Source: Dermatemys mawii (lineage: Eukaryota > Chordata > Testudines > Dermatemydidae). Taken from it: a stretch of 64,000 bases of DNA. A program made the position numbers and the translations under genes. Positions within the stretch are counted from its first letter, which is position 1. Every line of letters begins with the position of its first letter. A model generated the notes under the pieces. It was given only the letters and a program-made list of their open reading frames with translations. It searched no databases and was not told where the DNA came from. The stretch covers positions 8,289,787-8,353,786 of the forward strand of contig ML677328.1 in the NCBI GenBank assembly GCA_007922305.1, read 5' to 3'. Positions 47,556 to 59,480 of the stretch are shown piece by piece.

Positions 47556-48286
47556 TCACTATTTGTCCTGAAACAAGTTTCTCCCTCTGTAAAATAAAGA
47601 CCATAAATATTAATTTACCAAAAGAATGTGCTGTGATAAATTCATGTCTGTACAGATATGTGAAGTTCTATAATTATCTACCTAGCACCCAAAAAGTGTG
47701 CTAAATGCCATACGGAACAACTCAAAAACACCTAGTACCTGCCTCGGACTGTTTGCAAAGTAAGGCCATGATCCCGCGATGAGCCTGTGCTACAACTATG
47801 AGCACCACTGATTTGAATACCGGCACAACCACCTACCCAGAGTTCATTGCAGGATCAAGGTCTAGGTTTACATGTACAAGTAAAGAATTAGGGTGGGATG
47901 GGAGGGAAGGAGGAGTTGGAAATGGGAAGAGAGTACACATAACATAATCCAGTTACCTGATTTTGTAATGTACACATCTTGATTATAATTTACTTTTATT
48001 TTTTTTAAAAAACTTTTAACTCCTAGATATTGAAGGTAGATAGATTGAATAGCAATGAGACAGTGAATGGAAGAGTAGCCATGTGTTAAAACAACTAATC
48101 AGTACATGTCGCTGAGAGAGCAAGACCATGTAGAAGTCTGAGGTTTTAGATCATCCTTCCCACAGGAATACAGCATTAGTCAGAAACTGACTCATCTCAT
48201 AAGATAAACAACCCTCAGCCCCACCCCATGAATGTTCTGCAGGTACAAAATAGTAAAATATCTAAAAACACATGATGAGCTGAGAG
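47556..48286. other. Non-coding DNA, nothing recognised
   Basis: No supported feature. Confidence 0.5.
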
Positions 48287-49706
48287 ACATAAGAAAGGCC
48301 GTACTGAGTCACACCAAAGGTACATCTAGCCCACTATCCTGTCTACCAACAGTGGCCAATGCCAGGTGCCCCGGAGTGAACCTAACAGGTAAAGATCAAG
48401 TGATCTCTCTCCTGCCTCCATCCCCCACTTCTGACAAACAGAGGCTAGAGACACCATTCCTTACCCAGCCTGGCTATAGCCATTAATGGACTTAACCTCC
48501 AGGAATTTATCCAGTTCTCTTTTAAACCCTGTTATAGTCCTAGCCTTCACAGCCTCCTCAGGCAAGGAATTCCACAGCTTGACTGTGTGCTGTGTGAAGA
48601 AGAACTTCCTTTTATTTGTTTTAAACCTACTGCCCACTAATTTCAATGGGTGGCCCCTAGTTCTTCTATTATGGGAACAAGTAAATAACTTTTCCTTATT
48701 CACTTTCTCCATGCCACTCATAATTTTATATACCTCTATCATATCCCCCTTAGCCTCCTCTTTTCCAAGCTAAAAAGAGCTTTCCTAGTCTCTTTAATCT
48801 CTCCTCATATGGGACCCGTTCCAATCCCCTAATCATTTTAGTTGCCCTTCTCTGAACCTTTTCTAATGCCAGTATATTCTTTTTGAGATGAGGAGACCAC
48901 ATTTGTACACAGTATTCAAGATGTGGACGCACCATGGATTTGTATAAGGGCAATAAGATACTCTCCGTCTTATTCTCTATCCCTTTTTTTAATGATTCCT
49001 AACATCCTGTTTGCTTTTTTGACTGCCGCTGCACACTGCATGGACGTCTTCAGAGAACTATCTACGATGACTCCAAGATCTTTTTCCTGATTAGTTGTAG
49101 CTAAATTAGCCCCCATCATATTGTATGTATAGTTGGGGTTATTTTTTCCAAAGTGCATTACTTTACATTTATCCACATTAAATTTTATTTGCCATTTTGT
49201 TGCCCAATCATTTAGTTTCGTGAGATCTTTTTGAAGTTCTTCAGTCTGCTTGGGTCTTAACTGTTTTGAGCAGTTTAGTATCATCTGCAAACTTTGCCAC
49301 CTCACTGTCTAGCCCTTCCTCCAAATCACTGATGAATAAGTTGAATAGGATTGGTCCTAGGACTGACCCTTGGGGAACACCACTAGTTACCCCTCTCCAT
49401 TCTGAAAATTTACCATTTATTCCTACCCTTTGTTCCCTGTCTTTTAACCAGTTCTCAATACATGAAAGGATTTTCCCTCTTATCCCAAGGCAACTTAATT
49501 TACATAAGAGCCTTTGGAGAGGGACCTTGTCAAAGGCTTTCTGGAAATCTAAATACACTATGTCCACTGGATCCCCCTTGTCCACATGTTTGTTGACCCC
49601 TTCAAAGAACTCTAATAGATTAGTAAGACATGATTTCCCTTTACAGAAACCACGCTGACTTTTGCCCAACAATTTATGTTCTTCTTTGTGCCTGACAATT
49701 TTATTC
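48287..49706 (-). mobile_element. CR1 LINE, 5' truncated, same subfamily as the 17.8-kb copy
   Basis: The plus-strand start ACATAAGAAAGGCCGTACTG is the 3' terminus; sequence homologous to the 17.8-kb copy continues to TGACAATTTTATTC at 49706, where similarity ends sharply. It includes the 3' UTR, the ORF2 C-terminus and the RT palm. At the site where the 17.8-kb copy carries a 715-bp insert, this copy reads CTTTTAAACCCTGTTATAGT without interruption, the empty site. It also retains the two bases lost from the other copy. Confidence 0.95.
48461..49706 (-). pseudogene. CR1 ORF2 fragment with several frameshifts
   Basis: Reading on the minus strand, the first open piece (from 49706 to 49241) has [31 protein letters not shown] (block A), [20 protein letters not shown] (block B) and the catalytic FADDT at about 49291-49278. 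The second (49305-48970) has LNDWATKWQIKFNVDKCKVM and the LGVIVDSSL region. The third (48953-48750) has YKSMVRPHLEYCVQMWSPHL and RRATKMIRGLE. The last (48742-48461) has DMIEVYKIMSG-type sequence and LWNSLPEEAVKA. Each junction is a frameshift, so no enzyme can be made. The N-terminal part of ORF2 is absent. Confidence 0.92.
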
Positions 49707-50337
49707 AGACCATTCTCTGAATGCAAATAGACTGATCTGGGAGTAAACTAATCCCTGATTTGAAAGTTTTATTCCAAATACATTGAACTAGAACTTGAAC
49801 ATTTTAGAGAAATGCGTAAAACAAAGTAAAAGTCAGTTTTTAAAAACCCAGCCCAAGTTGGGTCTTTTTACTTGACTTGGCAAGTAATTAAAAAAGGGCA
49901 GTGGAGAGTCTAAGGGCACTGTCTAGGACTCCAAGGTGAGACCCTTGTAGTGATCCAGGAGTTCAAATTTGTTACTGGATTGGTGAAAACAAATGATAGA
50001 ACATTCCACCAGATTGAGGTGTCTGCTCTGCTTTTGACTGTCTGGCCCGAGGTAGGCACAAATGCTCACGAGCCACTCAGTCAGATTGACATCATAAAAA
50101 TCCATGTGTTGGGAATTTAGCATTTAATACCTAGGAATCCAAGCTCTCTGTAAATACCTTAGGCTTTTCCTCATTTCTGATGTATAGTACTTTTATACTT
50201 GTTCTCTATGTTGTAACTATCCTTGGTCTGGTTTGGTATAAGAGTATTGAGAAAGTTTAGTAAATAATAAATTTTTAAGTGGCTTCCCTGTATATGGAGA
50301 CTACTTTTATAATGAAGCATAGCAGGGTAATAACAAC
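49707..50337. other. Non-coding DNA, nothing recognised
   Basis: No supported feature. Confidence 0.5.
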
Positions 50338-50425
50338 AGAGGCCCTGATTCAACAACATACTTTAAGTTAGGCCAACTTTAAACACATGAGTAGTCCTGC
50401 TAGGAGTACTCTCCCATTGGGAATA
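50338..50425 (+). repeat. Half-copy of foldback repeat
   Basis: GAGGCCCTGATTCAACAACA, then TTTAAACACATGAGTAGTCC and CTCCCATTGGGA. The opening and the ACACATGAGTAGTCC word fit the CCCTGATTC..CTTAAG foldback family; the second arm is missing. Confidence 0.45.
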
Positions 50426-50534
50426 CCCCTTCTTCTTATCCCATCTACAGGGTGAGGGCAGGTCTTTTTGTCAGCACCAGCCACCTTTATCTGTCCAAAG
50501 CAACACTAAGATCCATATACTTACTAAATTCTTT

Positions 50535-50855
50535 GATGAGGTCCATCCATTGCTTCCTTAGCTTTCTTTGGGATTGCTTTCTGAACACATTGTCCTGTCC
50601 TGCTATCTTCACCCTTCATTCATGCAGCCAAACCAGCGAAGTTGTGCTTCCTGGATTTTGTCAGCCACTTCACAGACTTTGACTCCCATCTTAATACTTC
50701 CATTTTGAAATCTGTCTCTTCATGTAACTACTCTTACGATGCAATGACAACTCATCTAAAATACCTGTACGCATTGAACCTGCTATCTCTTTATTGCCCA
50801 TACTTCTGCACCATAGAGCATTACAGGGTGTGCCATTGTTTTATACAGTCATAAA
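50535..50855 (-). pseudogene. RTE-like LINE C-terminal remnant
   Basis: On the minus strand, 50850-50790 translates to YKTMAHPVMLYGAEVWAIK, the post-RT segment seen in RTE-type endonuclease/reverse-transcriptase proteins (PVLLYGSExW). Further on (about 50690-50610) it reads IKMGVKVCEVADKIQEAQLR followed by WFGCM, corresponding to the LGVAPIxDKIREARLRWFGHV motif. It then decays towards a GxxWMD-like end near 50540. The middle part is frameshifted. Clade placement is by motif recall; Rex- or L2-related elements have a similar region. Confidence 0.65.
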
Positions 50856-51535
50856 CAAGCCATTAAATACTAATGGAAATACTAATGTACTTAATGTTAG
50901 ATATGTGCTGAATTGCAACAAGAATTTGTACTGTAGATACTTAAATATGGGTATTTATTTAATGCCTGTCTGAGGTATTTGTTTGTTTAACACTTGACAC
51001 ATAATAGAATTGTTATATCTTGGGCCTGCAGTAAAACAGTAATCACATTTTAATTCACTCTATTCAATGCATTCTGCTGTTCCCTTCAGAAGTAGTACTT
51101 GATCATGTTATCTGTGCATTTATACTGCTCTCATCACAGTAATATCCCTCCTGATTTATAACATCTTGTTTCAGTAGATCTGCTGTCAACCCTTGAAAAA
51201 AACAATTCCCATTCTTTCACAATTCTCAATAAAAGTTAAGTTTCAAGTATTTCAGTCAAAGACAGAAGACTACCATTTAATATTTTAAGAAGACTACAAT
51301 TCCATCTGTTCATAAATGGAGCACCAGTATATTTAAAAAATAAAAATAGAATATAAAATTCAATATAAGTGAATCCATTTCAGGAATGGAGTCTCATGGA
51401 AGCTTAAAAATCTATTCTTTCTTCCAAGAGAAACAAACAGCTCAGAAATAAATCATAATACACTGCTCTTTCTACATGACTTTCTTCTGATGATTCCATC
51501 ACTCTTTACTAGATTCTTATCCCCATCACAGTAAT
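50856..51535. other. Non-coding DNA, nothing recognised
   Basis: No supported feature. Confidence 0.5.
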
Positions 51536-51660
51536 ATACAAGTGCCTCTCATATAATAATGCATTTATCTTCATGACACACTTTTGACTTAGAGAAGTAT
51601 TATCGCAATGTTGCAGGTTGAGAACAGAGACCAGAAAGATTAACAGTTTGATTCAAAGTC
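51536..51660 (+). repeat. MIR-like SINE fragment
   Basis: TTTATCTTCATGACACACTT, AGAGAAGTATTATCGCAATG and ACCAGAAAGATTAACAGTTT follow the MIR order (TCCTCACAACA.. / GGGAAGTATTATTATCCCC / AGAGAGGTTAAGTGACTT) with many changes. A shorter relative lies at 52040-52085 (TATAGCAGCTTTCATCTGAG then CTTTACAAAGG). Confidence 0.45.
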
Positions 51661-53475
51661 AATTCAAGTCAATGGAAAACTTTCCAATTTACTGAAGCAA
51701 AAACCAAGGCACAAAAAATAATATAATATGCCCCAGATATACGCAGCAGTTTGGATTCTGGAAATGATGGTTAGGTAACATTTTGTACAGATACCACTCA
51801 GAAAGATAACACCGACATAGTAGAATTTGCAGCTCCTGCCTTCCATTCACTTAATCAGCAATGACCATGAGTTGGCATGCATGAACAAGAAATTTCCTTT
51901 TGTTTTTGTTAGCATTAAAAATGTGTCTTCTGCTTGCATACAAAATAATTTTAATAATTTCAGAAAAAATATTAGTGTAAGATAATCTCAGAATGGTTTG
52001 CTGTCTAAATATCTAATAAACAATAATGGTTTGATCCTATATAGCAGCTTTCATCTGAGGTCTTCAACTGCTTTACAAAGGTAAGGGATGTACATTTTTT
52101 AAACAGAATTTCTATCCAGCTAACAGACTAATCCCTCTGACTTTTAATTAGAACATCAGTTTCAACCATGCAGTCTACCAGCATAATTTTTTTCCTGAAT
52201 ACTTCTATGAACCAAACCTTTGTTTTACTGATGTGCTTGCACAGGCTTGTAATTAAGTTATAACTAATAAGTTGAGGAAAACACCAACTTAAGATCATTT
52301 TAACTTGATGCCAGGGGTAGAAAGCATCTGTACCAGCAGCACTAGGCAGATTTTAGTAATTGCAACATAAATGTTGAATATAAATAAAATATAGACAAAG
52401 TCGTTGTCAGCTTAATTTCATTTTGCAACAGCTCAACGAATAGAATTTTCTTTGATTTTGGCTTAAGTTTACCACTGTACAGGGCTCAATAACAATACCA
52501 ACTTCTATGGGAAGTCATAAAAGGAGATATTATAAAAGAAGGACTGTGCTATATTTTAAGCAGATCTTAAAACATCACAACACAAACTGCAGGATCTGTA
52601 GAAACCTACCAAGTTAACCTGGTTGGGCAGCCACCAAAAGATCCTCAAATCAGTTATCATACATCACATCTGGTTTTATTAGAAAAAAATATTGGTGAGC
52701 CAAGACATCCATGAAGTCTCAACTTCTCTCTAGAAGTGGCTCCAACCTACAGACCGGAGGAAAGCTTTTTCTTTTCTTATTAGAGGCAGCATGGAAGAAG
52801 CTTCCTTTGCCACTGGTCATGCTATACTTAGTCTCTGGTCAGAGTATTTCTCTCTGCAGTGCTATCAGTCTGGCACCTCTTACCAGCAGTAATTCACTTT
52901 AACATTTTTTAAATGAAAAAGGCACTAGCTAACTGTACGTATTACAAGTCATTAGTAATATACATCACACACATTGATGGGAGTGAATACATGAGGTGAA
53001 GGACGAAGAGTCAAAGAGAATGCCAGCCTGTTCAATATACTTTTAAAGAACTTCATCTGCTTCCATCAATCTGCTCTACATTGCAGGGCACCAAGAGCTA
53101 TACTGAACCCTAAATAAAATAAAATGGGTTAAAGAGTTTATTTATTTAAACAAATAACAGGATCTCCTAAGGGGCTAGTCAGGCTGGGCTTTTGCTGGTT
53201 TTATTACACAACAGATGGAGTGGCAAATGTGCAACATATGGAGAAAGCTATCTTAAATGCCAGTTTGTTAAACAGATTGTCTTCATCATCTGACCACTGC
53301 TAGAAAGGCAATTGAAAACCACAGGCATCTAGCTTCTCCATAATGAATATTCAAAATGCAAATATGGAGTCATTTCTCACCCTTCAAATGGACTGTCAGA
53401 AGCTACTGTCCCTTGCAAACACACACTAAAACCAGTGAACAAATCAAGATGGAGGGATAGTGTCAAAAAGCTGAG
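51661..53475. other. Non-coding DNA with a MIR-like scrap
   Basis: Apart from 52040-52085 (AGCTTTCATCTGAGG...CTGCTTTACAAAGGTAAG, MIR-like) nothing is recognised. Confidence 0.45.
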
Positions 53476-53746
53476 CCCTGACACATGAGCACCCATGGGG
53501 AAAAAATGGTGGGTGCTGAGCACCCACCAGCAGCCATCCATCACTCCCTCCATCCCCTTCAGCGCCTCCCGCCTGCTGACAGGCCCCGCCGATCAGCACC
53601 TCTTTCTACCTCCCCATGCCTACCACCTGCCAAGAACAGCTGTTTCTCAGCTGACAGGAGGCCGGGAGTGAGGGGGTGGAATGAGGACATGGCAAATTCG
53701 GGGGAGGGGTGGGGAGAGGTGGAAAGTTGGCACCTGGGCCCTGACA
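53476..53746. mobile_element. G+C-rich hAT-like element with 8-bp target duplication
   Basis: The element is 53484-53738 (255 bp), flanked by the identical octamer CCCTGACA (53476-53483 and 53739-53746). The left end is CATGAGCACCCATGG; the reverse complement of the right end is CCCAGGTGCCAACTTTCC, only loosely alike, so the inverted repeats are worn. The 8-bp duplication and the CA-starting ends point to hAT. The interior is strongly G+C-rich. The 90-codon plus and 62-codon minus frames are composition effects. Confidence 0.65.
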
Positions 53747-55095
53747 TCCTTACTTAGCTTTTACTTGAGCAAATTCCCACTGGAGCCAATGAGAAATTGC
53801 CCAGTTAAAGACAGGACAGAGTAAATAGTGAGAGAAGACCTCAGAATTCCTTCCCCAAAGTGCCCAACAGTAAATAAAAATTGATTTTCAAAAATGTGCA
53901 CTCACCTTTGTGTACATAAATTCTTGTGCAACACTGAGCTTGATTCTCAGGCTGTAAGCATCTGAGGCATCTTCCTACATATTGTAAAATGCTTACTACA
54001 TAGGGGATCCTGACTGGGGGCTCTGTGCACTACTGTAACACTGCTGCTGCCTCTGCTAACGTAATAACTGGTTAGCACGACTCTGATTACTGAAAACAGC
54101 TCTAGCGATATGATGAAATACACACACAGAACTGGGAAAAGGAAGGGACACAATCAACTGGCAATGCTCAGAAGATTGCCAGATTGCTGGGGCCGGGGAG
54201 AAGATGTATTGCTGCTGTAGAAACTCTAAGAGGCACTGTCTCCCCTGAACTCCAGAGAGATTAGGGGAGGATAGCTAATGTACCACCCTTTTAAGAGGGA
54301 ACAGATTCCATTTCCTTCTGTGTTGCTATTTGGTATGAAGGGAGGGCAGGCCATAGCTGGAATATCAACTACAATAGGGTAATGAATGATGGGGTTAGGG
54401 AAAAGTAATTAATGAAGTATTAGTATTCTCAGTGCTAATGACAGATTGTTTAGCTGGTGCTGCCTAACAATCTGCACTATGTAATCTAACATGGGAAGAA
54501 ACACAGCTTTATTTGGGCCTATAGTAATTCTCTTTGATGCATGTCTCTCAGTAATGTTAACAGGAGTTATACATTTGAATCAAGAGATTAACAGATCCCT
54601 AATCCTTCAGGATTTTCAAAGGGTAGCAAGGCTGCAATCATTCACAAAGCAATATACACACAGAGCTCACTGTCAGTTGGTTCTCAGCTTAGTATAGAAC
54701 TGACAAGTGTCAGTTAGATGTATTTTACTGCACACAGGGAGGGTGATTGTACAGTTTCTTTGTAGCATCATTAAACACTGAATGCGGCTAATTAGCAGAA
54801 CTACAACCACTAGAACCATGCCGTTTTATCATTTATTTCAGCATATCCTGTTAGGGTAACAGGGTTACAGTCCATGCCATCAAATGCTTCAGTTAATTCA
54901 GCCAGCCAGTGTGAATTCTCTCCATTCATGCTCCTAAATTACACTATTACTTTGTTCCATTCATACCAACCCCATGCCGCTTCCTGGGGTATGTATTTGA
55001 AATAGGTAAACAAGATTTGAACACAGGAGAACCAATCTGAAATGAAATCCATTTCCCTCAGTGAAACCTGAATCTCTCTTATGGATGATTAACAA
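53747..55095. other. Non-coding DNA, nothing recognised
   Basis: No supported feature. Confidence 0.5.
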
Positions 55096-55198
55096 CAGAG
55101 GTGGGCAAACTATGGTTCGTGGGCCCTTCCTGCCCAGGCCTGAGCTCCCGGCTGGGGAGGCCCTTCCTGGCCCATCCTCTGTGGATATCCTCCCCCGG
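55096..55198 (+). mobile_element. hAT-type element, one end only
   Basis: Starts CAGAGGTGGGCAAACTATGG, a classical hAT terminal sequence of the CAGNGGTGGGCAAAC kind, followed by G+C-rich CCCGGCTGGGGAGGCCC-like interior. The sequence turns A+T-rich at about 55200 without a matching right end, so the copy is truncated. Confidence 0.6.
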
Positions 55199-56410
55199 AG
55201 CACTTGTTTTTTATTTTTTGACAAAGAAGACAATTTTTCACAGAAACTCACAGATGAATTGAGTGCTATGTCTATACAACTTATGAATATTGATTGATAC
55301 TGTGAAGAAATTGTATTAGGGGAAAAAATGGCTGTATTTTGAGAGCCTACATGTTTGTGGAACCAGGATTGCTGACAGGCCCTGTAGCAGATCTCACCAG
55401 ACAAGGTCTATAGGAAATACTTAAGGTTAATGACAGTACTTAAACCTCCCAAAGGCTATGTCAAAAAAAGCAAAACAAAAAAAGCCCACCTGCATCCTTA
55501 GAAGAAACAGTTTATCTGATTCCCCTAAGGGAAGGGAGAAGGATACCAGCAGTCTTATCAGAAATAGAACAAAAGAGGCCAGGTAACCAGGAGGGGTTTA
55601 AATAAAGAAACATGGTGACAGGAATACGAGTGGGACAGGAGGGAAAAGTGTGGGGCTGGAGAGTGCAAGGTCACAATGACAAAAGCTGGATATGGGCTCA
55701 GTGAGGGAGAAAGATCAGCTAGTGTGCAACTGCCTGCATGGGGACACGACATCCTATCTGCTACCCACCTTGGACACAGATATTCCCTATGGGACAAGTG
55801 AGATAGAAAAGATATGTATGTAATGTTTGTTTAGTATGATCTGTACTCTCCTGTGTTTTAAGTGATTAAGTATAAAGGAGCATAAAAGTGTTAGACTGTG
55901 CAATGCATTGACTGAATCACAACTACTTTATGCCTGAGAGAGCGTAAAATTGTCAACTAGACGCTCCACACCTGTGGAGTGAAGTTCTGGGAGAGGCGTC
56001 TGAGTAACTGAGGTATCTTGGAGTCAGCCCTGGTCCTGGAGCCTAAGGCAAGTGGGATGAGAAGTTCCATTTCTGAGAAGGGGTAAGTGACTGAAAGGCA
56101 TCGCCCAGCAAATGTAACAGAGTGTCCAAGGTAGGAACCAGTGCTGCAGCTGGTGAGCCAGGCTCTAGAAGCTTAACATACACCCCAGGAATCCAAAGCA
56201 CTGAGACTTGGATTCACCTCACGGCAATTCTCCAGCAGGGAGGACTCACTAAGAACTGACACTCCCCCAACCAATTTTTGACTAGTTAGGACAGACTTAA
56301 GCACAGTGTTCATACCTCACTATCACACTAAGTTCTGAATTAGTTGAGAGACATCTGTCCAAATACTGTGGGATGCTCTGGTTACATCCTTCTCCATGCA
56401 TTTCTGTATC
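55199..56410. other. Unassigned DNA with G+C-richer stretch
   Basis: 55960-56280 is less A+T-rich (GGAGTGAAGTTCTGGGAGAG, CCCTGGTCCTGGAGCC) and could be an LTR or leader fragment of an old retroelement. I could not find paired ends. No coding feature. Confidence 0.35.
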
Positions 56411-56543
56411 AAAATCTCACACACAATGCACTCAGGAGCATCATGTATCACAATCTTGCACACAATGCACATGTATTGCACATGTATCACAATCATGTAT
56501 TGCACATGTATCACAATCTCGCACACAATGCACTCAGGAGCAT
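56411..56543 (+). repeat. Minisatellite: 24-bp tandem copies inside a 102-bp duplication
   Basis: ATGTATTGCACATGTATCAC followed by AATC occurs twice in perfect tandem (56471-56494 and 56495-56518). The 22-mer CACACAATGCACTCAGGAGC then AT occurs at 56420-56441 and 56522-56543, 102 bp apart. The block reads as a short local expansion built from CACACAATGCA and CATGTATCACAATC units. Confidence 0.9.
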
Positions 56544-59341
56544 TAATGGCAAAAGGAAATCTCAGTAGGTGGGAGAGTTGAATACATCATCATGTCAGGC
56601 CTAGTGGAAAGACTGCCAGACATGCTGAACATAACAGGGGGAACATGTTGTAAACTGTTCAAGTTCATAGAGTAGAAAGGAATTTGAGGGGCTATTTGTG
56701 ATCAAAGGGAAGAATTTGGAGAGAAAGGGGATAATTTTGTTGGGATGGGAACAAAAGGAAGAAAATGACACCAAACTGTTCAAGTAAGTTTGGATAAGTT
56801 TAAACTCTGGAGACTTATACAAATTAAACTTAGCACCTTTTGAGATATGTAAGGTTTCTACCAGCTGTAAACAATATAAAATTACTAGAAAACATTATTC
56901 TTCCTTACTAGATTCTAATAACTTTATTTACTTTGAATAGTAATTTGCTCCTCAATTAATTCCATTGACTTCCATGGTGCCACTGTGGAGTAAGGCACTA
57001 TTTAAGTGAGAATTGGGATTACAACCTGGCCTTTACTGTATTTTCTTATTTTGTGACAGACTTGTTCATTGTTTTGGATTCTCATGTAAAGTTCACAAAA
57101 GATATCTGCCTCCCACAGGCAATTCAGAATTAATCCTGAACCCCAGGATTCACATGAAGAGTTAACAGCATCTCAAGATACAGAAGAAAACCAAAGGTGT
57201 GAATTCCAAAACTGCTTGTAAGGTGCATTCAGCACCTTCTTTAATAATTGGAATTATACTGGTCTTGCTAGTGCTATTTTACACGATAGATTGCGTACTT
57301 TAATTTAAAGAATTATATATAATTCTTTTATATATATATTGTATGTGTGTGTCAGTGTGTGTGCATATAATCATATCTATGAGATATATTCATTGAACTA
57401 AGAAACCCATAGTGGATTTTAATGGTGGACCAAAATTTTCATTCTGTTCAAGTTGCATTGATTTCAGTGGAAACAGAAGTAGGCCACGCTGATCAATTTT
57501 GAAAATCCCCAAACTAATTATCCATAATCAGACACAGTAAAGAGTCTAGGAAAAAAGCAATAGCAGCAAAAACTTTTCTTCTCTCCCAATTTTTTAGAAT
57601 CCACCCTCACCTACCTGTGAACCTAATTTAGTAGTGATCAGTTCTTTGAATACACAATCTCAGGGAAAGATGTCATCAAAATTGCAGCCAGAAGTTGTTA
57701 ACCTTTAAAATTTGCCCTTCAGTGCTGCTTAAACTACTTTAATCATTGCTAACCAAAAATGCTTAATATCACAGGAACTTTAAACACGCAAACTAAACCT
57801 ACCACTGTCACAAGATGAAAAATCTCTTGATTTCATATTTAGTTTCTTCTCACTGCATTGTTCAACTTTGAGGACTGATCAGATGAACAGATCAGCCAAT
57901 TATTTTACCTATTATCACAAGGGATGCTGGTCAGAGTAAATAATAGATTTGTCACAGAAAGCTGAAAAAGGGTACTTATAAAATAATGTTCAATGCTACA
58001 TTCGGTCCAGTGAAATAAACAGCATTTCTGAAGCCAACAATACAAAACTGCATGTTTCAAAATTAGTATCATTACCGTAACACTGTTCCTATGGACAATA
58101 TGGATTACTGAGTCAGAGTAATAGCTTCATTCGCAGCTAAAGCTACTGCAGTGGCAGGTCAATGTAGCCTCACATATTTCATAGACTGTGCTAGTTAATG
58201 AACTGGTACAGCTAAGACCATTATAATACATTTTTTGGCCCTCAGATCAATCTTTTGCTGTATTTTACTGTTATTAAGTAAGTAAAGACTTCAATTGAAT
58301 TAGTATAGCCTCTTCTATTGAATCAGCAACAAATTAAACATTAAAAAAATCTGTATTCTTGTGTGGAAAAGGGAAGGATGAGCAGATTACACTGGGAAAC
58401 TGGTATATTTACTAAGGGCCATATCTTGATACCCTGACTAATTATAGTGTAGGGTTCTACACTATATGTGTAAGGATCTGGACCTAAAGTAGCTTATAAC
58501 AAACCTGAATGAAGGGTTTGTATATCAAGATATTTGGAAAGTATAGGTTTAATCCTAAACCCTTTACCTAGTTTTAGTTATTCCTTTCAAGAACTCGACT
58601 CTCTTTGGATGTGTAAAAACTGACTAAGCATATCAGGATTTAGCCAGATGAATTTTATCTCCAGCATCAAAGAATGCATCAACTGGAATTAAGGGAATTC
58701 AAGAAATGTTGAAGATGTACAAAGCAACAACATAATTACTTGCTCTGCATATATTCTGGACATATTTAGACACACTGTACTCATTTCTAAAACTTCAGTA
58801 TGCACCACACATTACCATATCCAGATATCTGAAAAAATACTGCATATTTCTACAATATGAAGTAACTATGGCATCACAGTGTCCATCTAGACATGGAAAA
58901 TTGATTGTTTCTGTCAATGTGTGTCACATCAACAGGGCCCTACTCACTCAGCCCACTCCACCATATCTGTTTCTGAACTGGTTTAACTGCTAGTAGTGTA
59001 CATGAGACAAATCTATTCTGAACACTGTTACAAAAAGTACCACAGACACCAAGTTCCCTACCACACTTTTTACTAACAATGCTGAAAAAAAAGTTTGTTC
59101 CATCTACACTAGACGCTAAACTACCTTCTTAACCATAGGCATTTGTGGCTGTCAACCAGTCACAGTGAAGGATCATTGTCCAAATATAAATGGAGCTTCA
59201 GTTAACCAGAGTGATAAATACTGATAAATGACCATGATGGTCAATAGGCATGAATGAGGTAAAAAGTGTTAAACAAAACAGGAGCTGAATTACCATATTA
59301 ATAATAGCACCATTCAACTTTCTTTTAATTCTTGTACTGAA
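56544..59341. other. Non-coding DNA with microsatellite and foldback scraps
   Basis: 56938-57035 carries TCCATTGACTTCCATGG...GGAGTAAGGCAC...GGGATTACAACCTGGCC and 58420-58497 carries GGGCCATATCTTGATACCC...GGATCTGGACC, both like worn foldback repeats. 57308-57370 is a TA/TG-rich microsatellite. Nothing coding. Confidence 0.45.
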
Positions 59342-59480
59342 AAGTTGTACTGCTTTAACTATACTGATATAGTTATACTGGTTAAACCCACAGTGTGGAT
59401 GCCTTTACATCAGTATAGCTTATTCCCCTACCGAAAGAGGACCAAAGTTATGTCAGTGTAAGTGATACGGTCATACCCAC
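59342..59480. mobile_element. Miniature transposon fragment with nested palindromes
   Basis: AAGTTGTACTGCTTTAACTA, TGATATAGTTATACTGG and CATCAGTATAGCTTATTCCC form a series of short inverted and direct TATACTG/CAGTATA words. This resembles a turtle miniature element I recall (GTAC..TTTAACTATA, CGGTATAGCTTATTCCCC). Ends and target duplication were not located. Confidence 0.45.

Noticed and set aside
53485..53757. 90-codon proline-rich frame
   Set aside because: It coincides with the G+C-rich hAT-like insertion at 53484-53738.
55960..56280. Possible retroviral LTR or leader
   Set aside because: No TG...CA ends with a flanking duplication, no primer-binding site and no polyadenylation signal could be identified.
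56411..56543. Possible CRISPR-like repeat/spacer array
   Set aside because: The units are directly tandem without unique spacers, and the context is a vertebrate genome. It is a minisatellite.
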